Below are positions 32,103 through 43,439 of a stretch of DNA of 64,000 bases, piece after piece. Each line of letters begins with the position of its first letter. Positions within the stretch are counted from its first letter, which is position 1. The notes beneath the pieces are model-generated. The model was not told the DNA's origin, did not search any database, and saw nothing but the letters and a program-made list of their open reading frames with translations. This stretch comes from Blasia pusilla (taxonomy: Eukaryota > Marchantiophyta > Marchantiopsida > Blasiales). The translations under genes and the position numbers were made by a program. The DNA lies in contig CM114273.1 in assembly GCA_050084515.1 (NCBI GenBank), forward strand, positions 42,222,001-42,286,000, in the 5' to 3' direction.

Positions 32103-33231
32103 CTACTCGCTCTGGTGCCCTCTCTGGCCCTCGGTCCAGACGTAACTTAGGATGTAAACTAAAACACTCGCGCGTGTATGACCATACCTCGACAAAGTCA
32201 CCGATAACCTCCTGGTGCGGCACCATCTCCTCCTCCATCTTTGAGGCACACGTCCATGACCCGACGAGTGCAATCGTCGATGATGGGCTCCACCACATGA
32301 CCAACAAGTAATAGTAGGCGGCTGCGGTGAGCCGCATATGAAGGTGCAGTCTCGTGGGCACGGCCTCTTGGTATCCTCCCGAGCTCGTGGTGCCACGATC
32401 GACCTATCTCGAGTCACGTTCTTTGCCGCGGTGGTGCAGACAATCGTGGATCGCTCTCGCCCAGAACCCATGGTGGCTCCGCTCTCCTCCGCCATGTTGC
32501 GCTCAATGTTCTCGGCGGTCCTAAAAACATCTCTCAACATAGGGGAGGTGTTCATAAGAAGCACCCCCTCCGCACCCGTGTCCGCAGGTCCGGTCCAACA
32601 TCGCATACCATGATTTGGATAGCTCGAGCCTCTGTCACCCCTCGAGTGGCGTTGATCACCGGGCGCAGCGAGTGTAAGCCTCACGCAAACTCTCACTGAA
32701 AGCGCCCTGGAAGTCGTGGATGCTTTGCAACTTCTCCGTCCGTACCCCCTGGTAGCTCGCCCTCAACTCAGCAAAGAACTCAACCACAGGGTTGAACCTG
32801 GGACGAACCCGACTAGACGGTGCAACTACTCCCCTGCGAGTGACCCCTCCTAAAATGTCACTAGTGGAAGAGGCAGTTGCCTCTCCTGACTCCTCCTCCT
32901 CATCTGGGAACGGCTCCGTCCATGACACATAATGTGGGTCATAGTAGAGCCTCCACGCCTCGATCTCACATGCATATCTCTGAGAGAACTCATAATCGTC
33001 CATGGGCGCCCCCTCTAAATGCTGGAACATACCGTTCCATGTTGTAAACGGGTTGAACTCTCTAGAGTTCCTGGCCCGCTGGGAGTCGCACCAACTCCTA
33101 AACTCTGCTATAAAATTGTGTAACTCAATTGTGCCTACTGCACCTGAAAACCTACGCGGTCCTCTACCCCGGTCGTCCATTTCGTACGCCCACCTGGTAG
33201 GACCACTCACAATGTGTGGCGATGTGCTCAC
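32103..33231 (-). pseudogene. DG2 gag and zinc knuckle
   Basis: The capsid region matches DG1 (IELHNFIAEFRSWCDSQRARN, FFAELRASYQGVRTEKL). The knuckle region reads CWSCGGAHH. The start codon region of DG1 is followed here by an in-frame TAG after the first codons, and frames change at about 32700 and 32600. Confidence 0.75.
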
Positions 33232-33255
33232 AAACTCCTCTACACCCTCCCCCTA

Positions 33256-35030
33256 GTCTGACGATGACACAGAAGGAGGTCGAGGTGGTCCCTCACGTGG
33301 AGACCCTCGAAACCTCGCGCCACTCCGCGTAAAACCTCTAGAGCTACTCTCGGGTTCACCACCTCGCCTCTCAAAGTCCCGAACAGACTCCGTGATGACC
33401 CTTGTGCCCCTCTCACCCGATCACTCTGAACCTCGTGAGGAATCCCTCAATCACTCATCCCAAACATGCGGCACTCGATCTACACTCTCTCTCCCCGAGA
33501 CGTATAACGTGCGGCAACACGCGGCGTGGTGCGGCAAATCGACCAGGCTATCATCTCATCGACAACCTACCCTCAACTCCGGACATCCCACACAGGTCTA
33601 TGTCCCCTATACCACATACATAAATGATGCTCTCAGCATCGACACACCCAATATCCCCAAATAAATCCCAGAATCCCTCACACGTGCAGGGTAAAGGACC
33701 AAAATGGGTAACCTGAACACATGTCGATGTCGATCCTCAGCAACTGCAAATCTCGACCCCAACTCGATCGTGGAGACAACTCCTCCAATCAGCAAGTCAT
33801 ACTCCTCCCATCGATCTTGCTCAAAACTCCTCGATAGACAAGTGCGGTCCCAGCGGAACGGTGCGGCGTTGCAGGCGGCACGGAACGGCTACGAACGGCA
33901 CGGCCCTCGATGGTGGGATGCGGCACTCAGGGGCATACCCTCCTCAATCAACAATAAACCCACACTCTGCTCCACAATGACGGTGCGGCTCCGCGATCGA
34001 GATGGTGCGGTGCGGCCACGAGCGGCATCGCGCGGCAATCGGCGGCGCGTTGCGGGCTACGGGCGTCCGCGGCACGATACTCGATCGTCGTCGGCGGCTA
34101 CCAATCACAACATAGCAGCATGAAATCAAAACTCAAACACCATAACCGGAGGTCATCTGCCTTCACTGGTTGATGAAGAAAATGGGATGACGGTGGCGGC
34201 CAAAACAAAGTACGTGGTGGCGACGCAAGTCAAGGAATCAACGAACGTCATGGAAGACCCTCCACTCCGTAATGGCGGCAATGGCACCCAAAGGGTGGAC
34301 AATGGACGGTGGACCCTTGACAGTGACGGTTGACCGCTGATGGTGACGGCCGACCGATGATAGTGACGGTTGACCGTTGATTGTGATGGTTGACCATTGA
34401 CGGTGACGGTTGACCGTCGACCGTTGACGGTGACTATGATGGCGACGGCCGCCGCCGGTGTGGCGGCTGATTTAGGGTTTGCACGATTTAACCCTAAAAA
34501 TCGCCTAGCAATGGCAGCTTTACAAGATTGCCCATAACTTTTTGCTCGCAACTCCAAATTGTGCATTTTTTGTTGCACAGCATGCACTGTTTCACGATCT
34601 ACGCTACCATCAAAAAATATTTAGAATCAGACATTTCAGTAAAAACTGACGGGGATTGTCGTAAATCCCAATGTCTCTTTCTCCTACACAAAATTCGGCA
34701 GCGCTCCCGCGCTGATTTCTCCCAACGAAAATGTAACATCTGTAAAAATACATATCAACAAGCTACATGGTGCTCCCGAGAGCACCAGCATGGGGCAACC
34801 CGCCCCCATACTCAATCCCTATCAGAAATTGGGCAGCGCTTCCGCGCGCCACTCTTCCACACGAAAAATCGGCAAATGCAAAGAGTAATGAAAGCAGCCC
34901 TTGCTCCGGTGAGCACTCCCATGAGCCGTTGAACGGGGAACACGGTCCCCAACCTGCAAAAACAGCGAGTGACCAGCGAGCTCCCCCCATGAAGCTCTCT
35001 CACTCTCTCATTCTCTCATTCTCTCTTTGT
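33256..35030 (-). promoter_or_regulatory. DG2 5' leader
   Basis: It is the non-coding counterpart of DG1 10016-11755, with the TTGACC tandem array at 34310-34435. No gene seen. Confidence 0.5.
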
Positions 35031-35543
35031 AAACTAAGATCCAATCTCTCTCTCCACCATCTCACACCATAGCTCTCAAAGGTGTGCACTCTCTCTCATG
35101 TCAAACCAAACCCACTCTCCTAATGAGAGGCTTGGGTTACACTCACAAGGCAAGGTACCATAGCTCCGCCGCCTCATGCCAAGAGGTTCAACAAAGAGAG
35201 AATGAGCTCTCAAGCTCTCTCTCCTTGAGGTATACCCCTCTCCTCTCCCAAGCTCTCTCCATGGTAACCTATTCTCCCAAGTCACCTCCTTGGCTCTTGA
35301 CCTGATGTAGGAGGTCAAGGGCCACTAACCAAAAATAGTAAGTCGATCATATACTCAAAATGGTACTTACCTAAAATAGTAAGTTCCTCAATATGGCTCC
35401 AAATGAGCCGAAACGAAGGGGAAACCTGCTATCTCAGGTTTCCAAGGGCCTCAACAGGTCACCCTCGACCTACTGGGCGTGTCCTCCACTACTCATGAAG
35501 GCGCTCTATTAGATCCCACCGATCTATCCTAAAAGACGTGACA
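35031..35543 (-). repeat. DG2 A1 terminal segment
   Basis: This ~513-bp 5' terminal sequence matches DG1 11756-12268 and the A2 block 25368-25879. It ends outward in GACA, followed by GGGG of ATB gag. Confidence 0.8.
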
Positions 35544-36759
35544 GGGGTCCTTCTGGGCCGCCAGATGTACCTTCAACTCAGCCATTTGTTTACTGAGTTC
35601 CTCCATGGCCGACTTGCCGGCCTTCCTTGCCGTCCCTCTTACTGGACTCTCCGACCGCTGAGGACGATGCTTGGTACTTGGTCGGGTTTTGGTCTGGTGC
35701 TTGGGGGAGCAATGACGCCTACTCTTCCCTTTCCTTTTAGCTTTTACCTCCTGCTCCGAGTCCGGGACTCGGCTAATCCCTCAGAGAGGATTCCGTGCCG
35801 ATGGAGGACGCCGTCTTCGGACGAAGCACTAGTCTGCGACGCCCCTCTTCGTTGGTGACGCTGTCTTCGTGTTCGGCGGGACTTTTTTGAGGCTTCGTAC
35901 GCCTCAGAAAAGTCCCGCCAAACACGAAGACGGCGTCACCAGGGAGGCTATGACCGCCTCCAGGAGAATCCCGTTGGCCTCTCCGGCAATACCGATCCAT
36001 TTCTTTGGACAAGCCGGACACGAACCAATCTACCAATTGGGAGGTAGTCGTGTGTTCTAGCTTATTCACAAGGCTCCGGAACCGTTGGGTATATTCCCGG
36101 AGGGTCTCCTTCTTTCTACGCTTCAGGTCGCGAAGCTTTGTAAGAAGCCTGTCCTCGAACTCCAAGTCGCAGAACTCATGTAGGAAGGATTCCAAGACCC
36201 TTTTCCAGGTTTTCGTGACTTCTGCTCCGAGACCTTCGTACCACTAGCTTGCTCGCTTCTTGAGCAGGCCCGGAAAGACTCGTAACAAATCCTCCTCTGC
36301 CCCTTCCCCGTTGGCTTTTGCGACATGGGTGAATTCAAGAACAAAGTTATCCACATCGTCTCGTCGGCCTCCAGCAAAGGTGGGGTACCTTAGCAGAGTT
36401 TTTCTAGTGTTGGCCATGGGAACAACTCTCTTGCTGGCTCCCGGGCTTGATGCTTGAGAGGGAGGAAGTAAAGGTGCTGCCCGAGTTGGTCTGATCGGCT
36501 CCTCACTCCCTGACTCCCCAAAGGTGTCAGGACGACTCTTCGTCCGACTACGAACTGGCAGGGGACGTAGTGGAGAATTTGTCCCTTTCTTTCTTCTTGC
36601 TCTTCGCCTTCGGACGAGGACAAAGACTCGGAGACGAACCAGGCGGTCTCCAAGCCGGTTGCTGTTCCTGCTGCTTACTGCGCCGATCGGCTCGCTGCTC
36701 TCGCGAAGAGGGCTGAGAGCCTTCCATAAGTCTCTTGGGGATTTGGCACTTGCGTTCAC
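35544..36759 (-). pseudogene. ATB gag N-terminal and capsid part
   Basis: The gag ATG is near 36759. A basic, Pro/Ser-rich N-terminus is followed by LRYPTFAGGRRDDVDNFVLEF and, after a frame change at ~36240, the capsid signature FLHEFCDLEFEDRLLTKLRDLKRRKKETLREYTQRFRSLVNKL (shown here only as landmarks). A foldback lies at 35854-35940. The frame reaches ...AAQKDP at the DG2 junction and continues in 25239 downward. Confidence 0.75.
35854..35940. repeat. 40-bp-arm foldback inside ATB gag
   Basis: Arms 35854-35893 and 35901-35940 are reverse complements with three mismatches, around a 7-base loop TTCGTAC. Both arms stay translatable in the gag frame. Confidence 0.85.
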
Positions 36760-36776
36760 CCCACGGTGGCGATAGG

Positions 36777-37150
36777 GTAAGGGTCCATGGATGGAGGTTA
36801 ACTACTGATTCTTTTACATCTGAGGAGGGTGCCTGGTGCTCCTACGCTTCTCTGCCAGGTTTTCCTCCCATAGGCCAATACCGGGTTTTCACCAAGTACA
36901 ACTATCGTCCATGGGCGAAGCACGTTCGTTAGTTGGTTCTTTGACCATTCTAATTAGTTGGTCTATCTTCTCTAGCACCAATGCAGCAACTATATTGTTA
37001 TCTTCAAGCATACATTGTCTTACGGGGGTCGCTAGAGCTAGCCGATGGTCTTTAGTAAGAACTAGAATGTGGGGTTGTCTAGGAGCGAAGCTTCTTTCTC
37101 CGTTCCCTGCTTCCCCATGGGTCTTTCTCTCCCTTCTCAGCCAAGGATAT
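36777..37150 (-). other. ATB leader between gag and primer-binding site
   Basis: About 370 bp non-coding sequence. Nothing else recognised. Confidence 0.4.
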
Positions 37151-37170
37151 GATCCCCGGCAGCGGCGCCA
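37151..37170 (-). promoter_or_regulatory. ATB primer-binding site (tRNA-Asp)
   Basis: The plus strand reads GATCCCCGGCAGCGGCGCCA, the 3' end of plant tRNA-Asp with one mismatch (as I recall that tRNA sequence), ending 17 bases from the 5' LTR. tRNA-Asp priming is known for Athila-type elements. Confidence 0.85.
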
Positions 37171-37187
37171 AAAAGTCTTCGACTATA

Positions 37188-38405
37188 TGTAATGTCTAAG
37201 TGTTTCTTATTTACAAATCAATTGTAGAGTTCGATCCCAAGAGGATCATTGTTGGATGAAAAGAGAGTATAAAGTGATGATTATGTTGTAAAAGTGTAAT
37301 TGATTATGTAATTCAAATATAATATTCCAGTAACATCTTCCGATCCTTTTTAGTACCTATTTTTTCTTCTTCAATTCTCTCGAGTGGAGTTTAAAGTACG
37401 CTCAGGAAATTTGTTCTCTCGACATCTCGGAACCTCACAGAGACCTCAAGAATAAAGTTGGCTTCTCCTACTTTTGGAACTCAATCCGTCGGGGCAGGTT
37501 ACTCTCTGTCAAACAGATTTCATACAACTTTATGTTGATTATTCCATTGATGAGAAAGATTCGCCTGATTCACTCTTCACTCGGCAGACCCAAAAAGAAT
37601 ATTCAGACATAAGCATCGCACATCAGAATGAATGAATGAATGCTTTACTACTCCATCAAGAATTGGAAGACTTCAAAGTATATACAAGCTCGAGAGGGTA
37701 CAACTCTCTTGCTCGGACCATTCCTACAGCATAAGGACGTCATGAGCGAATGATAATGATAGCTTCTATCCTGTTTCTTAAATATTCTCGAGAGTAGGAG
37801 CGTTTCTATGATCCGAAGCGTTCTTGATGAAGTTGGTGTCTCTTCAATATCTGTAACTACCTAGATCTATGGTTTTCTTAGCTTTTCCTACGATCCCTGT
37901 GAATCCGTGGTACAAAACTGTTCTAACTACCAATTTGATACAAAGGGTCGCGCCCTTTCGTAGTCTGATTGTTTAAACTATGTGCCGGTTCGAATCACAA
38001 TCATGCTGAGCTTTGCTGCGCTAAATTTCCGGAGGACGGAGTTCTTCATTCTTCTTCGTCTTCGTGCTTCGTGCTTCGCTCTTCGTGCTTCGTGCTTCGT
38101 GCTTCGCGCTTCGGTCAAGAGCGAGGTACTTCGTATATAGAGCTTCGTTGAGCTTCGTTAGACTTTGTTAAGCTTCGCTAAGCTTCGCTGAGCTTTGCGT
38201 TGATCCTTTATGCTTCGTTACAGCTTTTGATTCTTCTCTAAGGCAAATCCTTGATCTTCCATCTCTCTGCCTTGTCTTAGGAGCTTGGTGATTCACTTAT
38301 TCTTCTTCATAATAATAAATAATCATAATCAAAATCATAATATACAAGAGTCTTCGTTGAATAAAAAGATATATTCTTCAAGATTACAACATTGTGGGTA
38401 TCACA
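37188..38405 (-). repeat. ATB 5' LTR
   Basis: TGTAATGTCT to GGGTATCACA, 1218 bp, about 27 bp longer than the 3' LTR because of extra GCTTCG-type units (38165-38195) and small indels. Confidence 0.92.
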
Positions 38406-38724
38406 GTGCACTAGGAAATTCCAGACCGTCTACTTGGGAAACAAAGGGCTTTAGAGGCAAGCCATATACTCTATATTGACCATTTGTGTGAGGTAGGAGA
38501 TTCCATACTTTACAAGCTCCAATTATTGGGTGGACTGTCTCACCTTCGACGTCCTCTGTAACGTCTAGACTAACATCCTTGGAAACAAAGATTGTTCCAA
38601 TTTGGAGAAGAAATCGCACGGAGAGGAAATTTTTCTCCACTAGTATGTAAGACTCACGAGCTTGCGGTTGAATTATTTCTGATTGAGGAAGGGCCGCTAG
38701 ATGACTGCCACAGGTGAGTTTCAC
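38406..38724 (-). pseudogene. Unidentified gene, 5' part (interrupted by ATB)
   Basis: The frame opens with an ATG at 38724 and runs without a stop to the ATB boundary, ending LEFPSA, then continues in phase at 17255. Sequence features include a hydrophobic ILVEKNFLSVRFLLQIGTIFV. No family recognised. GTGCA at 38406-38410 is the second target duplication. Confidence 0.45.
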
Positions 38725-38756
38725 TTAATTATCCATTCCGAGATAATTCCACCGTG

Positions 38757-38801
38757 AGGAGAATGAGAATAAGAATAAGAATGAGATTGAGAATGAGAAT
38801 G
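38757..38801 (+). repeat. GAGAAT/AAGAAT microsatellite
   Basis: Imperfect (GAATRA)n run. Confidence 0.8.
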
Positions 38802-38939
38802 TTTAATGTATAGTGAATAGTGACCGTTATTCTCCTAAAAAAATTCAACTGACAAGATGTTGGTTGGTAGGTGAGATCGCCTGAGGCAATGGATTCCCCT
38901 TGGATTGATCCCGTTGCAAGGTTAACTATCCATGAACGA

Positions 38940-39515
38940 GGTTCAATCCGACGGATTCCGACGAGTTACACTCCGACAGGTTGCAAATTTTGGGACTCGG
39001 ACACGTGGGTTGCAAAACCACGGAGTTCCATAGTCCGTCAGAGTCCTAGTGCGACTTGCAACCCGTCATAGTCCGTTGGTTTAAACGCAGTTTCCGGTGG
39101 GTATCCCCTGCCTATGCGACCTGTCCGATTCCGTCGGAGTTGGGATCAACGGGACCGCGCATAGATTTCCTACGGCAATCTGTCGAACTACGACAGGTTG
39201 AAAAGGTACCTCACTTTCTCTTTTGAAAAGGTACCTCACCTCACTTTCCACTTTCCCTTTTGGGGGATCTCGCCTCAATTTCCTTTGTCGAGTGAACTGT
39301 GCAACCCCTGCGGGACCGACGGGTTGCTCGAGGACCTCGCCTCAATTTCTCTTCTTGAGGTAACTGTGCAACCCGTGAGGAACAGACAAGTTGCTCAGAG
39401 ACCGTGCCTCAGATTCGCCAGATGGTGGGAACTGTGCAACCCGTGGTAGATCGACGGGTTGCTTGGGGACCTTGCCTTATTACACTAAGATGAAGGAAGT
39501 TGCAACCCGTTGTCG
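38940..39515. repeat. CAACCCGTCGG palindrome block
   Basis: About ten degraded copies, several as half-sites such as GTGCAACCCGTG..GACGGGTTGC with altered centres, for example at 39300-39330, 39368-39395 and 39436-39464. Confidence 0.8.
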
Positions 39516-39607
39516 TATCGAGAAATCTTTCTTCGAGCAAGGGCGGGCCTTCTAGCTGTGGTAGATGCGGTCGATGCAAGGTGAACTCTCTAATAAGTTC
39601 TCCTTTT

Positions 39608-40033
39608 TCAATACAAAATTATGATGTACACTCTCCATTCTCTCACGACAGGTATCACAAATGGAAGTGCCGAGGCGATCACTTCTTCGTAACATCGGAC
39701 CCCGAAATTCCTAACTATAAAATCCCTATAAACTATTTTACGTTTGTACACGAGGAAGATAGCACAACTAGTGTTAAACCCTACTTGACCAGGCCTATTG
39801 ACATCCATGGATCGCTATATAAGGACATACAAAGTACAATCCCATGTCCTTCCATATGTGACGATAGGAAGAATCACCGGAGTTGGAGATTGCATGACCT
39901 GGTTCATGAACGCCTCCCCAAAGTGATAAACTAAATAGCGAGTGAACCAGTGCCTATCTACAAAGAGTACCTTGACATGGTAAGGATTGAGGAAAGGAAA
40001 GTCGGGCACAGCTCGTGCTCCACCCCTATCCAT
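39608..40033 (-). pseudogene. Possible degenerate coding fragment
   Basis: One minus-strand frame of ~137 codons is open except for a single stop near 39813. It contains repeated aromatic-hydrophobic stretches (VDRHWFTRYLVYHFGEAFMNQVM; FRNFGVRCYEEV-like). No family recognised, and chance openness is possible. Confidence 0.25.
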
Positions 40034-40785
40034 GCTTGACAGACATTCTCTACTCTCCTCAAGAATGGGTTTTGGGGGAGTTATTCTCCCAAGAGGGGTA
40101 ATCCACTCTCATTGGGAAAGTAACAAGCCAAAACATCCGCTATTTTAGTATGACTAAACTCCTCTACGGTGACAAACCTCTCATGCCCCCCATACACACA
40201 CACCACACTCTAGAAACCTCTCGAAGAATAGACCATGATCAAGTTACTCTCCCAAGAGGGGTGATCCACTCTCATTGGAAGAGCAAGCAATCCCAAAGCC
40301 ATACACTCAAGAGAGACACGAGAGACTCAAGATGTGAAATAGAAGGTGATGAACCCTTGAAGGTCCCTCCTCTTTATATACTCACAAGGGATCCACAAGA
40401 GTACGAAATAGAGCTTATCTTATCTTGTGCCACATGGCTTCCTCTCAAGGCTTAGCCAATCACATTTTGACACAAGTAGATTTCCTCTTATCTCTTCCAA
40501 AATATCCTCTTTTACCCACATGATATTTTCCAAATTATCCCAACTAACCTAGCCACCAACCAAGACTACTTTTGATTTTCATTAAAGCAACTACTTTACT
40601 TTTATAAAGTCATCTTTTATTTATTACCTCCTTTTCCTAAAGTTGGGCCCGCATAAAAGAGGCATCATAAAGAGGTTTAAACATAAGAATCTCCTTTTTC
40701 TAAGCCAATTTACTTAATACTAATGAAACTCTATCTAACACTTAATGACGAAGGAGTTTACACACTGGTTGATTTTACTATACGA
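40034..40785. other. Non-coding stretch with a short direct repeat
   Basis: A ~35-bp motif (TACTCTCCCAAGAGGGG then ATCCACTCTCATTGG) occurs twice, near 40079 and 40245. A TATA-like TTTATATACTC is at 40371. It could be remains of an LTR; no partner seen. Confidence 0.35.
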
Positions 40786-40789
40786 CACC

Positions 40790-40935
40790 GTTGGAGACCG
40801 ACGAGTTGCACATCCGACAAGGCCGACGGGTTGCCCGGGTACCTCGCCTTGTTACCCCAAGATGAGGGAAGCGTGCAACCTGTTAGAGACCGATAGATTG
40901 CACGTCCGAAGAGGGAAATGGGTTGCACGTTTCCC
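40790..40935. repeat. CAACCCGTCGG palindrome block
   Basis: Four degraded copies between 40790 and 40930. Confidence 0.7.
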
Positions 40936-41018
40936 ACGTGCAAAGCATTGTAACGGCCGAGGTTTCCGTCAGTGCAACAGTTCTCGTAAACCAACGGTCA
41001 ACTCAACGGCTCAAAAAG

Positions 41019-41026
41019 TATAAAAG
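41019..41026 (+). promoter_or_regulatory. TATA box
   Basis: TATAAAAG, about 310 bp before the ATG at 41337. The leader between is non-coding. Confidence 0.5.
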
Positions 41027-41336
41027 GCTGAGATTTTGCCTATTTCCCTTTTTCATTCCGCAATTTCACGTGCAGTTGTTCCTCCCAACAACTGAGGTTT
41101 CCTTCTCCGCTGATCACGTCGATTACATTGACCCCTTCGCTGGAAGGTAACAAGGATCCAGCAAACGGCGCTTCGAGGGTTTGATTTCGTCAAGCCCCTC
41201 CGCTGGAAGCTGACAGTGCTTCACCACACAACGCTTGGAGAGTTGGTTTTAGGGACTCCATCGAAGCTTTGAGGGGTCTGTTGTGCACAGGAGCAGAAAA
41301 CACTGACGTGGAAGAAGGACTGACTCAATTTGCATC

Positions 41337-41999
41337 ATGACGACAAAGAAAACACAAGCAACAAAGGTAGGGAGCATCACTCCTAAGTCCATCAGGACTC
41401 ATGCGTCTCCATCTCCTAGTCCTTGCTCGGAAAATGAGATAAGGCAACAAGAAATAGAGGAGCGGGAAAGGGAAGCAAAAATGCACAAGCACGAGGTTCT
41501 GGCAAAGCTTGCTCTAGAGGAGCTCGCAAAGCAGAACGCGGATGCTAAGGCATCAAAGGTCTTGGCGAAAAGAGTCGTGGATGGGAAATGCGAGAAAAAG
41601 CATCTCGACGCCTCCATCATGAGAGCAGAATTGGCAAAAGCTCGGAGAGAAAAAGCAATCGCCATTGAAGAAAACCCTGCCCGTCCAACGGAAAGCGTTG
41701 AGATGCAAAAATTGTCTCCGATGAGGTCTTGGGACACCATGAATTTAAAATCGACCGAGGAAATGGCCGAAGTTGAAGTGACGGACGACAAGGTCATGAG
41801 GACACTAAGTGTGGAGATGGTGGACATCTCTGAAGAAGCAAGAGAAGAGTTGTCGTCATCATTGAGCCCGGTGGAAGAAATCGACCTTTATCGGATCGAT
41901 GAGTTTCCCGTGAATTTGCCAGCTCCTGTCTTAGAGCAGCTGGCCGACCTGGACGCCGACCCAATCTTTGAGCGGGTAAGAAGAATACGGATTATGTGA
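41337..41999 (+). CDS. Charged coiled-coil protein, first exon, unidentified
   Basis: A 220-codon open frame starts with ATG. Residues ~30-120 are rich in Glu, Lys, Arg and Ala and likely form a coiled coil or long helix. The C-terminal part is acidic (SPVEEIDLYRIDEFPVNLPAPVLEQLADLDADPIFERV). A good donor (CGG/GTAAGA) at 41976 suggests the exon really ends there and splices to 42090-42520. Family unknown. The gene layout (exons separated by palindrome-bearing introns) resembles that of the left-hand gene. Confidence 0.45.
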   Translation: MTTKKTQATKVGSITPKSIRTHASPSPSPCSENEIRQQEIEEREREAKMHKHEVLAKLALEELAKQNADAKASKVLAKRVVDGKCEKKHLDASIMRAELAKARREKAIAIEENPARPTESVEMQKLSPMRSWDTMNLKSTEEMAEVEVTDDKVMRTLSVEMVDISEEAREELSSSLSPVEEIDLYRIDEFPVNLPAPVLEQLADLDADPIFERVRRIRIM

Positions 42000-42089
42000 A
42001 ATCTCATTATGCAAAAAATTGGCAAAAAATAGCCACTTATTTACTTTATCTCCATTGTGGTAGGTTGTAAAGCAGATGGCAATGATGGA

Positions 42090-42517
42090 CGGCCAAATGT
42101 CCCCAAGAATTCCACTTTGTTGATTGCAGACAATGGAGTACGTCCGCGAATACAATCGAAGGAGGATATTGCAAAGTTGAAGTTGTCGACAACTTCCCTC
42201 CGTTCTATGTTCAGCCTGACAATGAACATGGAACGCAAGCTCTAGTGACGGAAGAAGACTTGGAGGTGTTGGACACATTCTAGAGGATGAGAGACGAGGA
42301 GTTCAGAAGAATGATTGAAGGAACCCAATATAGCTGGATGCAGAACCTCTACTTCTTCATCTGGGATGAGAACCACAGATACATGGCGTGGACGCAGTTT
42401 GCAGAGGAGCGCCCAAACTCATTGGAGGCGCATTTTTGCATTAGGGCAGTCGTGCTCCATCCATTTCCTCATCACATGGCAACGGTGGAAATGGCAATGC
42501 ATGCAATGAATACATAA
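42090..42517 (+). pseudogene. Downstream exon remnant of the coiled-coil gene
   Basis: One frame reads from about 42105 through VEVVDNFPPFYVQP and TEEDLEVLDTF, a TAG at about 42281, then RMRDEEFRRMIEGTQYSWMQNLYFFIWDE to a stop at 42517. The single TAG is the only break. An acceptor in the right phase was not clear, so this may be a pseudogene. No family recognised. Confidence 0.35.
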
Positions 42518-42544
42518 GTTGCTTGATCCTTACGTTTGATTGCT

Positions 42545-43420
42545 TCAACCCATCGGAGTCCGACGTATTTTGTAATTGGAAAGCTTGAAGATGGGCAGGA
42601 ATAATTTGAGTCTCTTACCCCCATTCTCTTTGAGGTTTTGGGTATAGTCCTTCAACCCGTCAGAGTCCGACGGGTTGCTTGGTAGCCAAGCTCACTAGAT
42701 TAATCCGGGATACTATAACCAGTCGGACTTCGACGGGGTTAAAAATTGACTGCATGATTTATTTGTTTTGAAACCCATCAGATTCCGACGAGTTGTACAA
42801 TGAGGGGTAAGAAATCATCCGAGGCCTTAAAGCAATCTGTCGGAGTCCAATGAGTTGTTGGATTGTCCCCTGTTTTTTGGAAACTTTTGGCCGAACGCAA
42901 CTCGAGGGATCTTGACAGGTTGCATTTCCCCCCCAAGGCAACTCGTCTGAGTCCGACATCTTGCTTTTAGGCCTCCAATTACTACTTAACAGGGCCATTG
43001 GGAAACCTGTCGGACTCCGACGGATTGCTATTGGAAGTTTTCATCCAGAAACCTGTCTCGGAGTCGAAGTCATTTTACAACCCGTCAGAGTCCAACGGAT
43101 TGGAACCAAGGAATAGGAGTCATTCAGCAACCCGTCGGACTCCGACGGGTTGCATCACTTCATGTCAAAGGACATCTATGTGTTACCTTTTAGACCCCAA
43201 TGGGTTGACAAAGTTGCAACCCGTCGGAGTCCGACACTTGCAGAAGATATATTTTTCGTCGAAGAGACTGCAAGTCAAAGCGATTGTCGCAACTTGTCGG
43301 ACTCAGATGGATTGAGCATCCTTGAAATCTCCCGAGAGTGTTGCAACCCATCACAGTCCGATGGGTTGCACTCTCTGTTTATGACTCTTTGGTGCAACCA
43401 GATAGAAACCGACGGGTTGC
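42545..43420. repeat. CAACCCGTCGG palindrome array with one perfect 27-bp copy
   Basis: Fourteen recognisable copies in about 870 bp. The copy at 43127-43153 is perfect: 13-bp arm GCAACCCGTCGGA, central C, then its exact reverse complement. Others differ mainly by transitions. Confidence 0.9.
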
Positions 43421-43439
43421 AACATTCTAACCTTGTGTT

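Larger units (their letters stand above)
25240..35543 (-). mobile_element. DG2: DNA-methyltransferase-encoding gypsy-like retroelement, copy 2 with split repeats
   Basis: It has the same gene order as DG1. On the element sense strand the layout is A1 (35543-35031), ORFs, B1 (26009-25882), two bases, A2 (25879-25368), B2 (25367-25240). The whole block is flanked by GGGA on the left and GGGG on the right, a near-perfect 4-bp duplication. ATB gag is in frame across the empty site, so the block entered as one unit. The ends are TGTC..GACA. Motif IV of its methyltransferase keeps the catalytic Cys. Many single-base indels disrupt the frames. Confidence 0.85.
17261..38405 (-). mobile_element. ATB: Athila/Tat-like Ty3/gypsy retrotransposon with nested DG2
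   Basis: This 21.1-kb element (10.8 kb without DG2) lies on the minus strand. It has LTRs at 17261-18451 and 37188-38405, a 5-bp duplication GTGCA, a tRNA-Asp primer-binding site, a polypurine tract, gag with three CCHC knuckles, protease, RT, RNase H and integrase. An extra sense ORF with coiled coils lies between integrase and the 3' LTR. The tRNA-Asp primer, the RT sequence (FGLCNAPATFQRMM) and the extra 3' ORF fit the Athila/Tat branch, which lacks a chromodomain. The LTRs differ by a ~20-bp indel and scattered substitutions. Stops and frameshifts make it inactive, and DG2 splits its gag. Confidence 0.92.
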
